From: Gelidibacter algens
GTDB lineage: Bacteria; Bacteroidota; Bacteroidia; Flavobacteriales; Flavobacteriaceae
NCBI RefSeq assembly: GCF_001678675.1
Contig: NZ_LZRN01000001.1
Span: 171,144 to 235,143 of the forward strand
Length of the DNA: 64,000 nucleotides
Direction: 5' to 3'
Each line of letters opens with the position of its first letter. Position 1 is the stretch's first letter. A program made the position numbers and the translations under genes. The notes beneath the pieces were generated by a model. That model was not told the origin of the DNA. It searched no databases and was given only the letters and a program-made list of their open reading frames with translations. Shown here piece by piece: positions 27,051 through 36,258 of this stretch.

Positions 27051-28370
27051 TTACTGCAAGGATAAATTACCTGCAAGTTGTTTTAATGTAATTTCTGATA
27101 GTTTAGCTTGATAGAGGGCATTGCTCAAACGTAAAGTAGCGTTGATGTAATTGAGTTGCGCCGTTCTAAATTCGATGGTAGGAATCGTTCCTATCTTATA
27201 TTTTGACAACGTGATGTCAAGGTTTTCCTTTGCAATGTCTTCATTATTGGTTTCCAATTCAATCAAACTCAAATTCGTCAAATAGGTCTGAAATGCTACG
27301 TACAGTTGCGACTTAATCGTTTGTATTTGCTGGTCTATGACGAGAGATGAATTTTCAATTTGAAGTTTTGCTATTTTTTCGTTCCGATTCTGGATGGAAC
27401 CGTTAAAGATGTCAATACTGGCAGCAAAGCCGTAGTTCCATCCTTGGGCAATATTTTTTGTGGTAAACCCTAAACTCGATTCTGAATCGCTAAAATTATA
27501 ACCCGTCGTGGCCGAAATTCTAGGATAACGATTGCCCTTAATTTGCTTCAATTCCAATTCAGAGATACGCTTATTAATAAGTTGCGCTTGCAATTCCGGA
27601 TTCTGTATCGTTGCCAAACGCTCCAACTCGGCCAATTGTAAATTATTAGCAATCAACACTTCATCTTTAACCCTGAAATTAATGTTGGTATCCCTTGCCA
27701 TGATTTCATTAAGCCTGATCTTGGTATTCTCGTAGAGCTCGTTCTGTCTTATCTGAAGAGTTTTGTCAGTATTGAGATCTACCTTGGCGTTTAATACTTC
27801 CAACTTTGAGGCTTTACCTATACTAAATCGGTTATCAGCCAGATGTACCCGTTGTTGTGAAATGACCAACGTACTGTCCAAAGCGGTCAATTGCTGCTGT
27901 TGTTGCACCAAATCATAATAGGTAATCATCACCACACTCACACGATTCAGTAGGGTATTTTGCAGTTGTGCTTTCCCCAGTTTTTCAAGTTCTTTCAATT
28001 GGTCGTAGCGCGCAAACATCCCTAAGCCATCAAAAATAGTCCAGTCCAATCCTACCCCATAATTGAGATTGTTGTTTTTGGCATTATCCAATTCTCTTAC
28101 AGTCCCATCAGAACGCGTTTGCGAAATATTTTGGGTACTGTTATTCGTATTTGCTTCAGCAAAAACCCTTGGGAGCATTCCGGCAAATCCTATGCTTACC
28201 CCCAAAGAATCTACTTTCAAATCATTCTGCGCCAAACGAATCTCGTAATTGTTTTGCAAAGTAATTTCTACCGCTTCTTCAAGCGTCAACAATTCTTGGG
28301 CAGATGTTTGGAAAGAGAGCATTCCCAAACATGCGCTCAGACAAAGTGACCACAGTTTATTCGGTTTCAT
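27051..28370 (-). CDS. TolC family outer membrane efflux protein
   Basis: 439 residues from ATG 28370 (MKPNKLWSLCLSACLGMLSFQTSAQE, a clean signal peptide). The frame is open nine codons further upstream, but that start would precede the signal peptide. Two copies of the outer-membrane-efflux helical repeat are recognisable, each opening with a conserved LTLEEAVEITLQNNYEI-type or ELERLATIQNPELQA-type segment. The trimer forms the exit duct of a tripartite pump. It is the last gene of the MFP-RND-TolC operon and overlaps the RND gene end by 14 bp, implying translational coupling. Confidence 0.88.
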   Translation of the reverse strand: MKPNKLWSLCLSACLGMLSFQTSAQELLTLEEAVEITLQNNYEIRLAQNDLKVDSLGVSIGFAGMLPRVFAEANTNNSTQNISQTRSDGTVRELDNAKNNNLNYGVGLDWTIFDGLGMFARYDQLKELEKLGKAQLQNTLLNRVSVVMITYYDLVQQQQQLTALDSTLVISQQRVHLADNRFSIGKASKLEVLNAKVDLNTDKTLQIRQNELYENTKIRLNEIMARDTNINFRVKDEVLIANNLQLAELERLATIQNPELQAQLINKRISELELKQIKGNRYPRISATTGYNFSDSESSLGFTTKNIAQGWNYGFAASIDIFNGSIQNRNEKIAKLQIENSSLVIDQQIQTIKSQLYVAFQTYLTNLSLIELETNNEDIAKENLDITLSKYKIGTIPTIEFRTAQLNYINATLRLSNALYQAKLSEITLKQLAGNLSLQ

Positions 28371-31300
28371 AACTATCAATTTTATCAAATTCTGCAATGT
28401 GTTTTTTTTCTCGAGACCACATCATATAAATAGATGGAATGACAAATAAAGTCAACACCAGTGAAAACATCGTGCCTCCAATAATAACCACTCCCATCCC
28501 GATACGACTTGTAGACGCTGCACCTAGTGATAGAGCAATTGGCAACGCGCCTAAAGCGATGGTTAAACTGGTCATTAAAATTGGACGTAATCTTGATTCT
28601 GACGCTTTCATAATGGCATCATGCTTAGTCATCCCTTCTTCACGAAGTTGATTAGCAAACTCCACGATTAAGATCCCGTTTTTTGTCACGAGCCCTATGA
28701 GCATGATGGTGCCAATTTGACTAAAGATATTCCACGTTTGACCGAACAGCCACAATGAAAACAAAGCACCAGCGACGGCCATTGGCACGGTAAGTATAAT
28801 CACAAACGGATCTATAAAGCTTTCAAATTGCGCTGCCAAAATTAGAAATATGAGCAATAGCGCCAATCCAAAGGCAAAAAGCGTATTGGAGCTACTCTCT
28901 GTAAAATCACGGGATTCTCCACCCAGATCAGTAGTAAAGGAGTCGTCCAAAACTTTCTCTTTAATGGATTCCATTGCCTCAATACCATCGTTAATACTCA
29001 TGCCTGGCGCCAAACTAGCAGATACCGTCGCTGCCATATACCGGTTGTTGTGAAAGAGTTGCGGCGGACTGCTTTGCTCTTCAGTTGTCACCAAATTATC
29101 CATCTGGATCAATTGTCCCTTGTCGTTTTTAACAAACATCGACTTTAGGTCCATCGGTGCATTCCTGTCCTTTTGATCAAATTGTCCAATAACTTGGTAC
29201 TGTTTGCCGTTCATCATAAAGTAGCCAAAACGTTGTCCACTTAACGACAGTTGCAAGGTTTGCGCGACATCCAAAACAGAAACTCCCAAGCTCTTTGCTT
29301 TCTCACGGTTTATGGTCACATAGATTTCAGGTTTGTTGAATTTCAAATCCACATCCGTATTGGCAAAAACAGCATTGTTTTCAGCCTCCTCCATAAATTC
29401 AGGGATTTTCTCTTTCAACTTTTCAAAATTAGGCGCCTGAATGATATATTGAATGGGCATCCCGCCTCTTCTGTTTACGGCAATAGTTGGCGTTTCAGAA
29501 ACACTGGAACGTGCATTTTCAAAAGTTTTGGTCCATCTGGTAAGATCTTCAGCAATTTCCTTTTGCGAACGTTCACGCTCACTTGGGTCTACCAATGAAA
29601 TAATGGCACGACCGCTATTGACCGAAGACGACCCCCAACCTGGAGACGTAATAATCAAACTCACTTTCTTTTCAGGAATGGAATCGTTGATCAGCTCTGT
29701 AATTTCGCCCATAAACCGATCCATATAATCATACGAAGCACCTTCCGGAGCTGTTACACTAACCCGAATATAACTCCTATCGTCATAAGGCGCTGTTTCT
29801 TTTTGAAGCAAGTTGTAGAACACTCCAATCATTATGATGCAAACCGCCAAAACAGGGAAACTCCACCATTTATTTTTCATGAATTTACCCAGGGAACTCG
29901 CATATGCCTTGTTCATCTTCACAAAATAGCGCTCTGTAACCTCATAAAATTTTGAGCGTTTCTGTTTCCCAGGTTTTATCAAATAGGCATTGAGCATAGG
30001 CGTTAATGATAAGGAAACAAAGGCTGAAATTAATACCGCAGCAGCAATCACCACTCCAAACTCCCTGAACAAACGCCCCACAAAACCTTCTAAGAAAATA
30101 ACAGGAAGAAATACTGCTGCCAAGGTTACGGAAATTGAAATAACCGCAAAGAAAATCTCATTGGACCCTTTTATGGCTGCTTCAATGGGCGACATGCCCT
30201 CTTCTACTTTTTTATAGATATTTTCTGTAACCACAATCCCATCATCTACCACCAAACCGGTAGCGAGTACAATAGCAAGTAGCGTCAATACATTAATTGA
30301 AAACCCAAACATCCACATGATAAAAAATGTGGCAATTAATGACACTGGAATATCAATGAGCGGACGCATCGCCATAGACCAGTTTCTAAAAAAGAAATAG
30401 ATCACCAAGATAACCAACACAATAGAAATAGCCAGAGTTTCAACCACCTCAGTGATGGCGCGTTTGACGAAAAGGGTATCATCTATAACAACATTTAACT
30501 TGAAATCTTCAGGCAGATCTTTCTTAAGTTTTTCAAACTCCGCATAAAAATCATCGGCTATGGCCACATAATTAGCCCCAGGTTGTGGTACAATCGCCAA
30601 TGCAACCATGGGTTGCCCAGAATCACTCAACTTGGTTTCCATGTTTTCAGCTTCCAGGGTGGCATTGCCAACATCACTAAAGCGCACCACTCTTCCACCT
30701 TCAGAGCTTATGATGATGTTGTTAAAATCGTCTTGGGTAGATAAGTTCCCTATCGTTTTTACGGTCAATTCCGTGTTTGCTCCGGTAAGTTTACCTGAAG
30801 GCAACTCGACGTTTTGCGATAATAACGCTTGTCTTACTTCTGCAACGGTCACACCATAAGACGCCAATTTAATAGGATCAATCCACATGCGCATGGCATA
30901 GCGGCGCTGCCCCCATATTTGAACGCTGCTCACCCCAGGGATGGTTTGCAAACGCTGCGCGAGCACATTATCTGCATAATCTGTCAGTTCTAGAATATTT
31001 TTATTATCACTTTGAACGGTCATGGAAATAATGGCACCAGAATCGGCATCAGCCTTTGACACTACTGGTGGTGCATCAATATCCTGAGGTAAACTTCTAA
31101 CGGCCTGGGAGACTTTATCACGAACATCATTGGCGGCTTCTTCAAGATTTTTATCGAGATTAAATTCGATGTTAATCCTGCTCGATCCTTGGTTACTTGA
31201 AGAGGTGATATTTCTAATCCCATCAATCCCGTTGATGGATTTTTCGAGCGGTTCTGTAATTTGAGATTCAATAATGTCAGCATTAGCCCCTGAATAACTT

Positions 31301-31446
31301 GTGCTTACAGATATTTGGGCAGGATCAATAGATGGAAATTCTCTGACTCCAAGATAGGTAAATCCAATAATCCCAAAAAGCATGATGGCCAAATTCATCA
31401 CAATGGTGAGTACGGGACGTTTGATGCTTAAGGAAGATAAACTCAT
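28357..31446 (-). CDS. RND efflux transporter, inner membrane subunit (AcrB/MexB-type)
   Basis: 1029 residues, the normal HAE1-type length. It has 12 membrane segments in the 1+5 and 1+5 arrangement and two large periplasmic porter/docking regions. TM4 contains the proton-relay pair of aspartates in GLVVDDGIVVTENI, the hallmark of drug-exporting RND pumps. The N-terminus MSLSSLSIKRPVLTIVMNL and the ITEPLEKSINGIDGIRNITS segment are also typical. The proton-driven trimer exports hydrophobic compounds from the periplasm and outer leaflet through TolC. The start lies 8 bp after the MFP gene. Confidence 0.94.
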   Translation of the reverse strand: MSLSSLSIKRPVLTIVMNLAIMLFGIIGFTYLGVREFPSIDPAQISVSTSYSGANADIIESQITEPLEKSINGIDGIRNITSSSNQGSSRINIEFNLDKNLEEAANDVRDKVSQAVRSLPQDIDAPPVVSKADADSGAIISMTVQSDNKNILELTDYADNVLAQRLQTIPGVSSVQIWGQRRYAMRMWIDPIKLASYGVTVAEVRQALLSQNVELPSGKLTGANTELTVKTIGNLSTQDDFNNIIISSEGGRVVRFSDVGNATLEAENMETKLSDSGQPMVALAIVPQPGANYVAIADDFYAEFEKLKKDLPEDFKLNVVIDDTLFVKRAITEVVETLAISIVLVILVIYFFFRNWSMAMRPLIDIPVSLIATFFIMWMFGFSINVLTLLAIVLATGLVVDDGIVVTENIYKKVEEGMSPIEAAIKGSNEIFFAVISISVTLAAVFLPVIFLEGFVGRLFREFGVVIAAAVLISAFVSLSLTPMLNAYLIKPGKQKRSKFYEVTERYFVKMNKAYASSLGKFMKNKWWSFPVLAVCIIMIGVFYNLLQKETAPYDDRSYIRVSVTAPEGASYDYMDRFMGEITELINDSIPEKKVSLIITSPGWGSSSVNSGRAIISLVDPSERERSQKEIAEDLTRWTKTFENARSSVSETPTIAVNRRGGMPIQYIIQAPNFEKLKEKIPEFMEEAENNAVFANTDVDLKFNKPEIYVTINREKAKSLGVSVLDVAQTLQLSLSGQRFGYFMMNGKQYQVIGQFDQKDRNAPMDLKSMFVKNDKGQLIQMDNLVTTEEQSSPPQLFHNNRYMAATVSASLAPGMSINDGIEAMESIKEKVLDDSFTTDLGGESRDFTESSSNTLFAFGLALLLIFLILAAQFESFIDPFVIILTVPMAVAGALFSLWLFGQTWNIFSQIGTIMLIGLVTKNGILIVEFANQLREEGMTKHDAIMKASESRLRPILMTSLTIALGALPIALSLGAASTSRIGMGVVIIGGTMFSLVLTLFVIPSIYMMWSREKKHIAEFDKIDSYETE

Positions 31447-31454
31447 CAGTTTGC

Positions 31455-32513
31455 TTAATTCTTAAATTTCACTTTTACTGGTGTTCCATTTTTGAGTGAC
31501 ATCACACCAGAAGTCAAAATGGTATCCCCTGCTTTAATCCCTTTAAGCACACGTACCATACTGTCGGTTCTGGCGCCTGTTTCTACCACCACTTCTTTGG
31601 CTTTTCCGCCTTGGGAAACAAATATTTTTTTTCCATTTTGAATGGGAATTAAGGCTTCTGTTGGCACGAGCAACGCATCATTAACCGTTTCAAGCGGCAA
31701 TGTGACATTTGCAAAAGTACCCGGATATAGTTTACCGTCTTTATTTTCGGCCATGGCCCTCATTTTCAAAGTTCGTGTTGCAATGTCAACCTGAGGCTCA
31801 AGGGCGTAAATTTTAGCGGCGTGTTCTTCTTTAGAATTGGATGTTGTGAAGGTCAACGGACTGCCAACCTTCATTCGGGAGACATATTTTTCTGGGATAG
31901 CGAAGGTAAGTTTTAGTTGGCTTGTATTTACCAGATTGGCAATTGGGGTTGCTGGTGTAACATAAGTACCCTTAGAAATAGAACGTAAGCCGATGGTTCC
32001 TGAAAATGGTGCGCGAACGGTAGTTTTAGACAGTTGTGCTTCTATAAGTTGAGATTCGGCTCGAGCCGATTCAAAATCAGCATTGGACACTTCAAATTCC
32101 TCTTGACTGATTGCTTGTTTTTCCAATAGAAGTTTGGCTCTTCTTTGATTTTCAGAGGCGAGTTGTTGCGCTGTTTTTACTTTAGATAGTTGAGCGCGCA
32201 GCTCAATGTCATTTACACGAAACAACACCTGACCCTTTGAAACCATTGCGCCTTCTTCAAAGTTGATGCTTTCTACGATACCAGAAATTTCGCTTCGTAC
32301 TTCAATCTCTTCATTGGCTTCCAAAGTCCCTGAAAGCGTAAGATTATCCGCAAATTTTTCGGCTTTAAGAACTCGTCCCTCAACGCTCATGACATTGACC
32401 GTCTTTTTTTCATTTGTAGGGCTGTTAATTTTTGAATTAGTGCTTATTCTATAGACGATGAGCGCAATTATCCCACAGATAAAAAGCGTTAAAAAAATGT
32501 ATCTTTTTTTCAT
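31455..32513 (-). CDS. Efflux RND transporter periplasmic adaptor (MFP)
   Basis: 352 residues. One N-terminal membrane anchor (MKKRYIFLTLFICGIIALIVY) with no lipobox is followed by a lipoyl half-motif (LEANEEIEVRSEISGIVESI), a coiled-coil hairpin (about 110-165) and a second lipoyl half (TTVRAPFSGTIGLRSISKGTYVTP). Beta-barrel and membrane-proximal domains complete it. It bridges the RND pump and the TolC duct in the periplasm. It is the first gene of the three-gene operon; a TetR-type repressor gene often seen beside such operons is not present within 1.4 kb. Confidence 0.9.
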   Translation of the reverse strand: MKKRYIFLTLFICGIIALIVYRISTNSKINSPTNEKKTVNVMSVEGRVLKAEKFADNLTLSGTLEANEEIEVRSEISGIVESINFEEGAMVSKGQVLFRVNDIELRAQLSKVKTAQQLASENQRRAKLLLEKQAISQEEFEVSNADFESARAESQLIEAQLSKTTVRAPFSGTIGLRSISKGTYVTPATPIANLVNTSQLKLTFAIPEKYVSRMKVGSPLTFTTSNSKEEHAAKIYALEPQVDIATRTLKMRAMAENKDGKLYPGTFANVTLPLETVNDALLVPTEALIPIQNGKKIFVSQGGKAKEVVVETGARTDSMVRVLKGIKAGDTILTSGVMSLKNGTPVKVKFKN

Positions 32514-33085
32514 TAAAGGTGGATGTCTAGGAGTTGAGGATACTTACTCGGCTAACAAATCTAATTTTTTAAATTCAGAAGTTTAGAAACTTAATTTTTA
32601 TTTAACAAACTTTAAGAAAAATGCAAGGTTTATTATTGAGCACTGATTTTGGCTCTGGTGATTAATGATGTGAAACAAAGCAGCCGTGAAGTCTGACCTT
32701 AAGAAACAATCACGTCAACTTTTTATGAGACCCATCCAATTCGACTTTTTTTATGATGTGACAGGCAGAAAGTGCTGAAAATCTTTGACTGAAAGCTAGA
32801 GCTATATTATCAGAAATTTAAACCTTTCCAAATTGCATCACAGTGCTCTATATTACTCATTTGAAAGCTTGCGTTCAGAAAGCATTTACATGTAAAGCAA
32901 TTTATTAACAAGCTCATTACGTACTGAAGCCAGCTCCGCTTCTGATTATCTCTGATATCACGAAAAGTTAAGTTACGTTTTCGAGTTTAAATGTTTTCCA
33001 TTCTCAAACTTATCAGATTTCTACTATTTGCACTTTTAGTGTTGTAAGCTTTATGCAAGAACAATTATATTACTGCGTTAAGCAA
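32514..33085. other. Intergenic region between the efflux operon and lysR
   Basis: No gene recognised on either strand. It contains a 12-bp perfect palindrome TTTACATGTAAA (32885-32896). The efflux promoter candidate sits at its left end. No long ORF or clear repeat family was seen, so this may be decayed sequence. Confidence 0.4.
32556..32563 (-). promoter_or_regulatory. Candidate -7 element TAGATTTG for the RND efflux operon
   Basis: On the minus strand TAGATTTG matches TAnnTTTG exactly and lies 43 bp before the MFP start codon. No clear TTG occurs at the expected -33 position, so support is partial. Confidence 0.35.
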
Positions 33086-34010
33086 TTAAACAGTATCAAC
33101 CCACGCAAATTGCTCGCCAATCACTCTATCCTTTTCTTCCTTTAAAAATTCAAGATAAGCTAATGCCGCCGGGGATAGTTTTTTAGATTTTAACCAAATT
33201 AAGTTCCATTCAGTACTAATAGGCAGTCCTTCAACAGGTAAAATTTGTAATTCTTTATTTCTTAGCTCATTTCTAATGCCAATTAGCGGCATAATTGAGC
33301 ATCCCAAACCGGAAAGAACAGCTTGTTTTACGGCTTCATTTGAGGTCAATTCGATTGTTTTTCTTACTGAAAAGTTGTTGTTCGATATGAATAGTTCCAT
33401 TGCATTTCGGGTCGCGGAGCCTTGTTCACGATAAATTAAAGGGACTTCTTCAAAAAGCTTTTTTCTCGACAGACCTTTTTCAAGTTCCAATTTGCTACTA
33501 GCCACAAAAAAGAGCTTATTCTGCATCAGGGTAATTTTATTTCACTTGCAGTTTTTTTGGCATGACCGAAACCAATGCAAAATCAACTGCATTCAATTCT
33601 AGACTTTCCACAACTCGTGATTTATTGGTCACATCCATAGTCAAATCGACACCTTCATTTTGCTGCATAAAATCTGATAAAAAATAAGGCATGACATATT
33701 TTCCAGTGGAAACGATCGAGATTTTAAGCCGACCCGAAAGTTGTCCTTTATAAGCGAGCGTTTTATAATTAATGGCGTGAACTTCATTCAGGATTTTTTC
33801 CGCTGCGGCGGCTATTTCCAATCCGAAGTCTGTGACATAAAGTTGTCTTCCCACCACTTCCGTAAGTGGAATTGGAAACTGATCCTGAAAATTTTTGAGC
33901 TGTATAGAAACCGCTGGCTGGGTTAAATGTAAAGTTTCCGAAGCCTTTGTAATACTCTTGAGTTCAGCTATTCTCAGAAAAATATGGAGTTGGTGTAGCG
34001 TGTAATTCAT
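33086..34010 (-). pseudogene. LysR-family transcriptional regulator, frameshifted
   Basis: Two abutting frames make up one LysR protein. The first (34010-33537) begins MNYTLHQLHIFLRIAELKSITKASETLHLTQPAVSIQLKNF, the winged-helix DNA-binding domain and linker helix, then the start of the effector domain up to DFALVSVMPKKLQVK and a stop. The second frame continues NKITLMQNKLFFVASSKLELE and completes the effector domain to 33086. One extra A in the AAA at about 33538-33542 explains the break; removing it gives 307 residues, the normal LysR length. Its position, divergent from dabBA, fits a CbbR-like regulator of inorganic-carbon uptake. If the indel is real, the encoded protein would lack most of its ligand-binding domain. 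Confidence 0.82.
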
Positions 34011-34030
34011 AAATAATATTTATATATAAC

Positions 34031-34071
34031 ATTACAAATATAAATAAAAATTAATGAATTATATATGTAAT
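34031..34071. promoter_or_regulatory. Divergent control region with inverted repeat between lysR and the dab operon
   Basis: ATTACAAATATAA (34031-34043) and TTATATATGTAAT (34059-34071) form 13-bp arms with one mismatch and a 15-bp spacer, plausible LysR binding half-sites. The left arm overlaps TATATTTG (complement of 34035-34042), a perfect -7 element for lysR. The right arm runs into TAATATTTG (34068-34076), a near -7 element for the dab side. Confidence 0.45.
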
Positions 34072-34126
34072 ATTTGCCCCGGTAAACACATTTACTATCT
34101 ATTAATTTTAAAAAAATTCAATTAAA

Positions 34127-34432
34127 ATGAAAACAAAAGAATTAGCACCAACCGAAAAATTAAATCAAAAAATTCAACTCGTAAAAGGTGAATTTACACC
34201 CTCTGAAGCTTCAGATATTATTATAAATCTGATTAACGAGAAAATCAATTTTCACAAGTTACAAAGACTTCAAATGTGGGAAGGCGACCACGCCTGCAAA
34301 ACTGATGAACTTGATGGACGTATTGGGGAACTCGAAAAAGAGAAAGCGATTGCTCGTGAGTTTATCAATAGTATCAAGGGCTTAGGTAAAAATTTGAAAA
34401 TAAATGGTGTTCTCGAAATAACCATCGCCTAA
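34127..34432 (+). CDS. Conserved small protein of unknown function, first gene of the dab operon
   Basis: 101 residues, no signal peptide or membrane segment. I do not recognise a characterised domain. It is predicted mostly helical: an N-terminal helix (TEKLNQKIQLV), SEASDIIINLINEKINFHKLQRLQMWEGDH in the middle, then a charged helix (DGRIGELEKEKAIAREFINSIKG) and a short beta-like end (LKINGVLEITI). A single cysteine lies in DHACKTDELD. The stop overlaps the start of the next gene (TAATG). Placement at the head of lysR-divergent dabBA suggests a cytoplasmic accessory or regulator of the pump, but that is inference from context. Confidence 0.65.
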   Translation: MKTKELAPTEKLNQKIQLVKGEFTPSEASDIIINLINEKINFHKLQRLQMWEGDHACKTDELDGRIGELEKEKAIAREFINSIKGLGKNLKINGVLEITIA

Positions 34433-34653
34433 TGCTAACTAAAAGAAAATCCAAACCACAAATGCCCTTTTCAAAATCAAAAATTCTACCAATCATTGGC
34501 TTAGTGACCTTGCTGTTTTTTATTACCATATCTTATTTTGAAAACCATGTTTTTTTTGATAAGCTCATTACATGCAGTCTCATACTCGGTATGGTTTATT
34601 TTGCAAGAACGCTAGGCGAAAGCAATGAAAACGAACCAAGTTCAGATATATAA
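34432..34653 (+). CDS. Small membrane protein of unknown function, dab operon
   Basis: 73 residues. A basic N-terminus (MLTKRKSKPQMPFSKSK) is followed by two hydrophobic segments (about 19-34 and 42-59) and an acidic tail (GESNENEPSSDI), giving a two-helix hairpin with both ends probably in the cytoplasm. It starts one base inside the preceding stop codon (TAATG), so it is translationally coupled. It has no family I recognise. It could stabilise or regulate DabB, the membrane subunit encoded 117 bp downstream. Confidence 0.55.
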   Translation: MLTKRKSKPQMPFSKSKILPIIGLVTLLFFITISYFENHVFFDKLITCSLILGMVYFARTLGESNENEPSSDI

Positions 34654-34770
34654 TAACACAGACCCAACTTAAAGAACGGCCTTGTATTACTTTAGATATT
34701 TGAAAACCAATCGAACAATTGCATCAGCTTAAGCCACTAACGCAAACTAAAATTCACTAAACACTTCATA

Positions 34771-36258
34771 ATGACACTTGAAACTCATTTAGATTCAAAC
34801 ATTACCCAAAACACCAAAAGCGAAGCTGTTGACACACGGGAGCCAATAGTTTCCAAATTTGTGACCTTGCTAATATGGCTTCTGTTTCTTGGAAACCTCG
34901 CTTTTCTCATACTCAACTTCTTCAACATGCCAGAATGGAGTTGGAAAAGCTTGTTCAGAATCAATGGTTTTACCGTTCTCATCTGGACTACCGTCACATT
35001 TTTTAGTGCCATCGTAAGCAGTTATGCCCTTAATTATCTGTCAGGATTTAAATTCCATTCCAGATTTATGATGCTATGTCTAGGCTTCACCTTATCTGTG
35101 ATGCTCCTAGTCATGTCCAATCATATTATACTCTTAATTTTCAGCTGGTTAATTATGGGGATTTTCATGTCTCAATTGATTGGTATTGACAAAACCTGGG
35201 GTGAAGCCAGAGAGGCATCAAAATTTACCCAAAAGTACTTTTTGATCGGTACGCTTTTTTTAACCATAGGTTTATTACTATTGTCTTTCTTTAGCAATGA
35301 ATTCACAATTAGTGGCTTGTCAATGGTTGTTGCCGCCTTGCCACTTTACATCGTGATCCCATCGGCGGTTTGTATCATCGCAGCAGCCATGGTGCAATCG
35401 GCGATGTATCCATTTCACCGCTGGTTACTTTCAGCCATGACTGCTCCCACGCCAGCTTCTGCGCTGATGCATGCAGGTTTTGTGAATGGGGCAGGAATTT
35501 TGTTGGCTTTGTTTGCAACCCTGTTGTTTGCCTCAAATACCTTGACCATTCTATTCATCATAGGCGGACTCACCGCTATTACTGCTCAGTTTACAAAACT
35601 GCTACAAGTGAATGTCAAACAAAAATTGGCATGCTCCACTATTGCTCAAATGGGTTTTATGATTATGCAATGTGGTTTGGGTTTTTTCAATGCGGCAGTA
35701 GTGCATTTAATCCTACACGGATTTTATAAAGCCTATTTGTTTTTATCCTCCGGTGAGGAAATAGCACAGACGACCCCAGAAAAAACTGTTCAATTAAAAA
35801 TCAAACCACTTCAAGCGATTGTTGTTTTGCTTTTCGGTGGACTTGGTGCCTACTTATTTGCTATCTGGACAGGAAAAGGTATGGAAATGGATAGTGGTGT
35901 ATTTTTAACCCTCATCGTTGCCATTACTGTGGGCCAAGCCACTTACAATTTGTTCAAGGAGCAAAGTTTGTCCTTACTTCAAAAAATCATTGTGCCACCG
36001 GCACTTTTTATTGCAGGAATAGGTATTTATGCCTTGATGTACAACGGCGTCACCATTCTCATGTTCGATATGCCGATGATTGCCCAGCCAATGCCTTTAA
36101 CATGGGTACAAATCATCTTCGGCATCATCTTTCTAATTGGTTTTTTCATTATGAAATTGGGAGTCTATAAAAAACTGCCTTGGCTCTATGTCAAATTGAT
36201 GAACATTTCACAACCGTATAAAAAAACAGTATTAATGTACAAAGCAAAATCAATATGA
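34771..36258 (+). CDS. dabB: DabB: proton-conducting membrane subunit of the inorganic carbon pump
   Basis: 495 residues with about 13-14 membrane helices of the NuoL/MrpA-type proton-conducting family (Proton_antipo_M). The conserved stretch PFHRWLLSAMTAPTPASALMHAG (about 213-235) contains the antiporter-fold signature. It is not complex I: no other nuo genes are present, and it overlaps dabA by 4 bp (ATGA). In the DAB systems described for Halothiobacillus and other bacteria, DabB couples cation flow to hydration of CO2 by DabA, giving one-way bicarbonate accumulation. A Thr/Ser/Asp-rich N-terminal tail of about 28 residues precedes the first helix. Confidence 0.88.
   Translation: MTLETHLDSNITQNTKSEAVDTREPIVSKFVTLLIWLLFLGNLAFLILNFFNMPEWSWKSLFRINGFTVLIWTTVTFFSAIVSSYALNYLSGFKFHSRFMMLCLGFTLSVMLLVMSNHIILLIFSWLIMGIFMSQLIGIDKTWGEAREASKFTQKYFLIGTLFLTIGLLLLSFFSNEFTISGLSMVVAALPLYIVIPSAVCIIAAAMVQSAMYPFHRWLLSAMTAPTPASALMHAGFVNGAGILLALFATLLFASNTLTILFIIGGLTAITAQFTKLLQVNVKQKLACSTIAQMGFMIMQCGLGFFNAAVVHLILHGFYKAYLFLSSGEEIAQTTPEKTVQLKIKPLQAIVVLLFGGLGAYLFAIWTGKGMEMDSGVFLTLIVAITVGQATYNLFKEQSLSLLQKIIVPPALFIAGIGIYALMYNGVTILMFDMPMIAQPMPLTWVQIIFGIIFLIGFFIMKLGVYKKLPWLYVKLMNISQPYKKTVLMYKAKSI

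Noticed and set aside
34771..36258. dabB as NADH dehydrogenase subunit L or an Mrp antiporter subunit
   Set aside because: No other nuo or mrp genes are nearby and it overlaps dabA by 4 bp, which defines a DAB operon.
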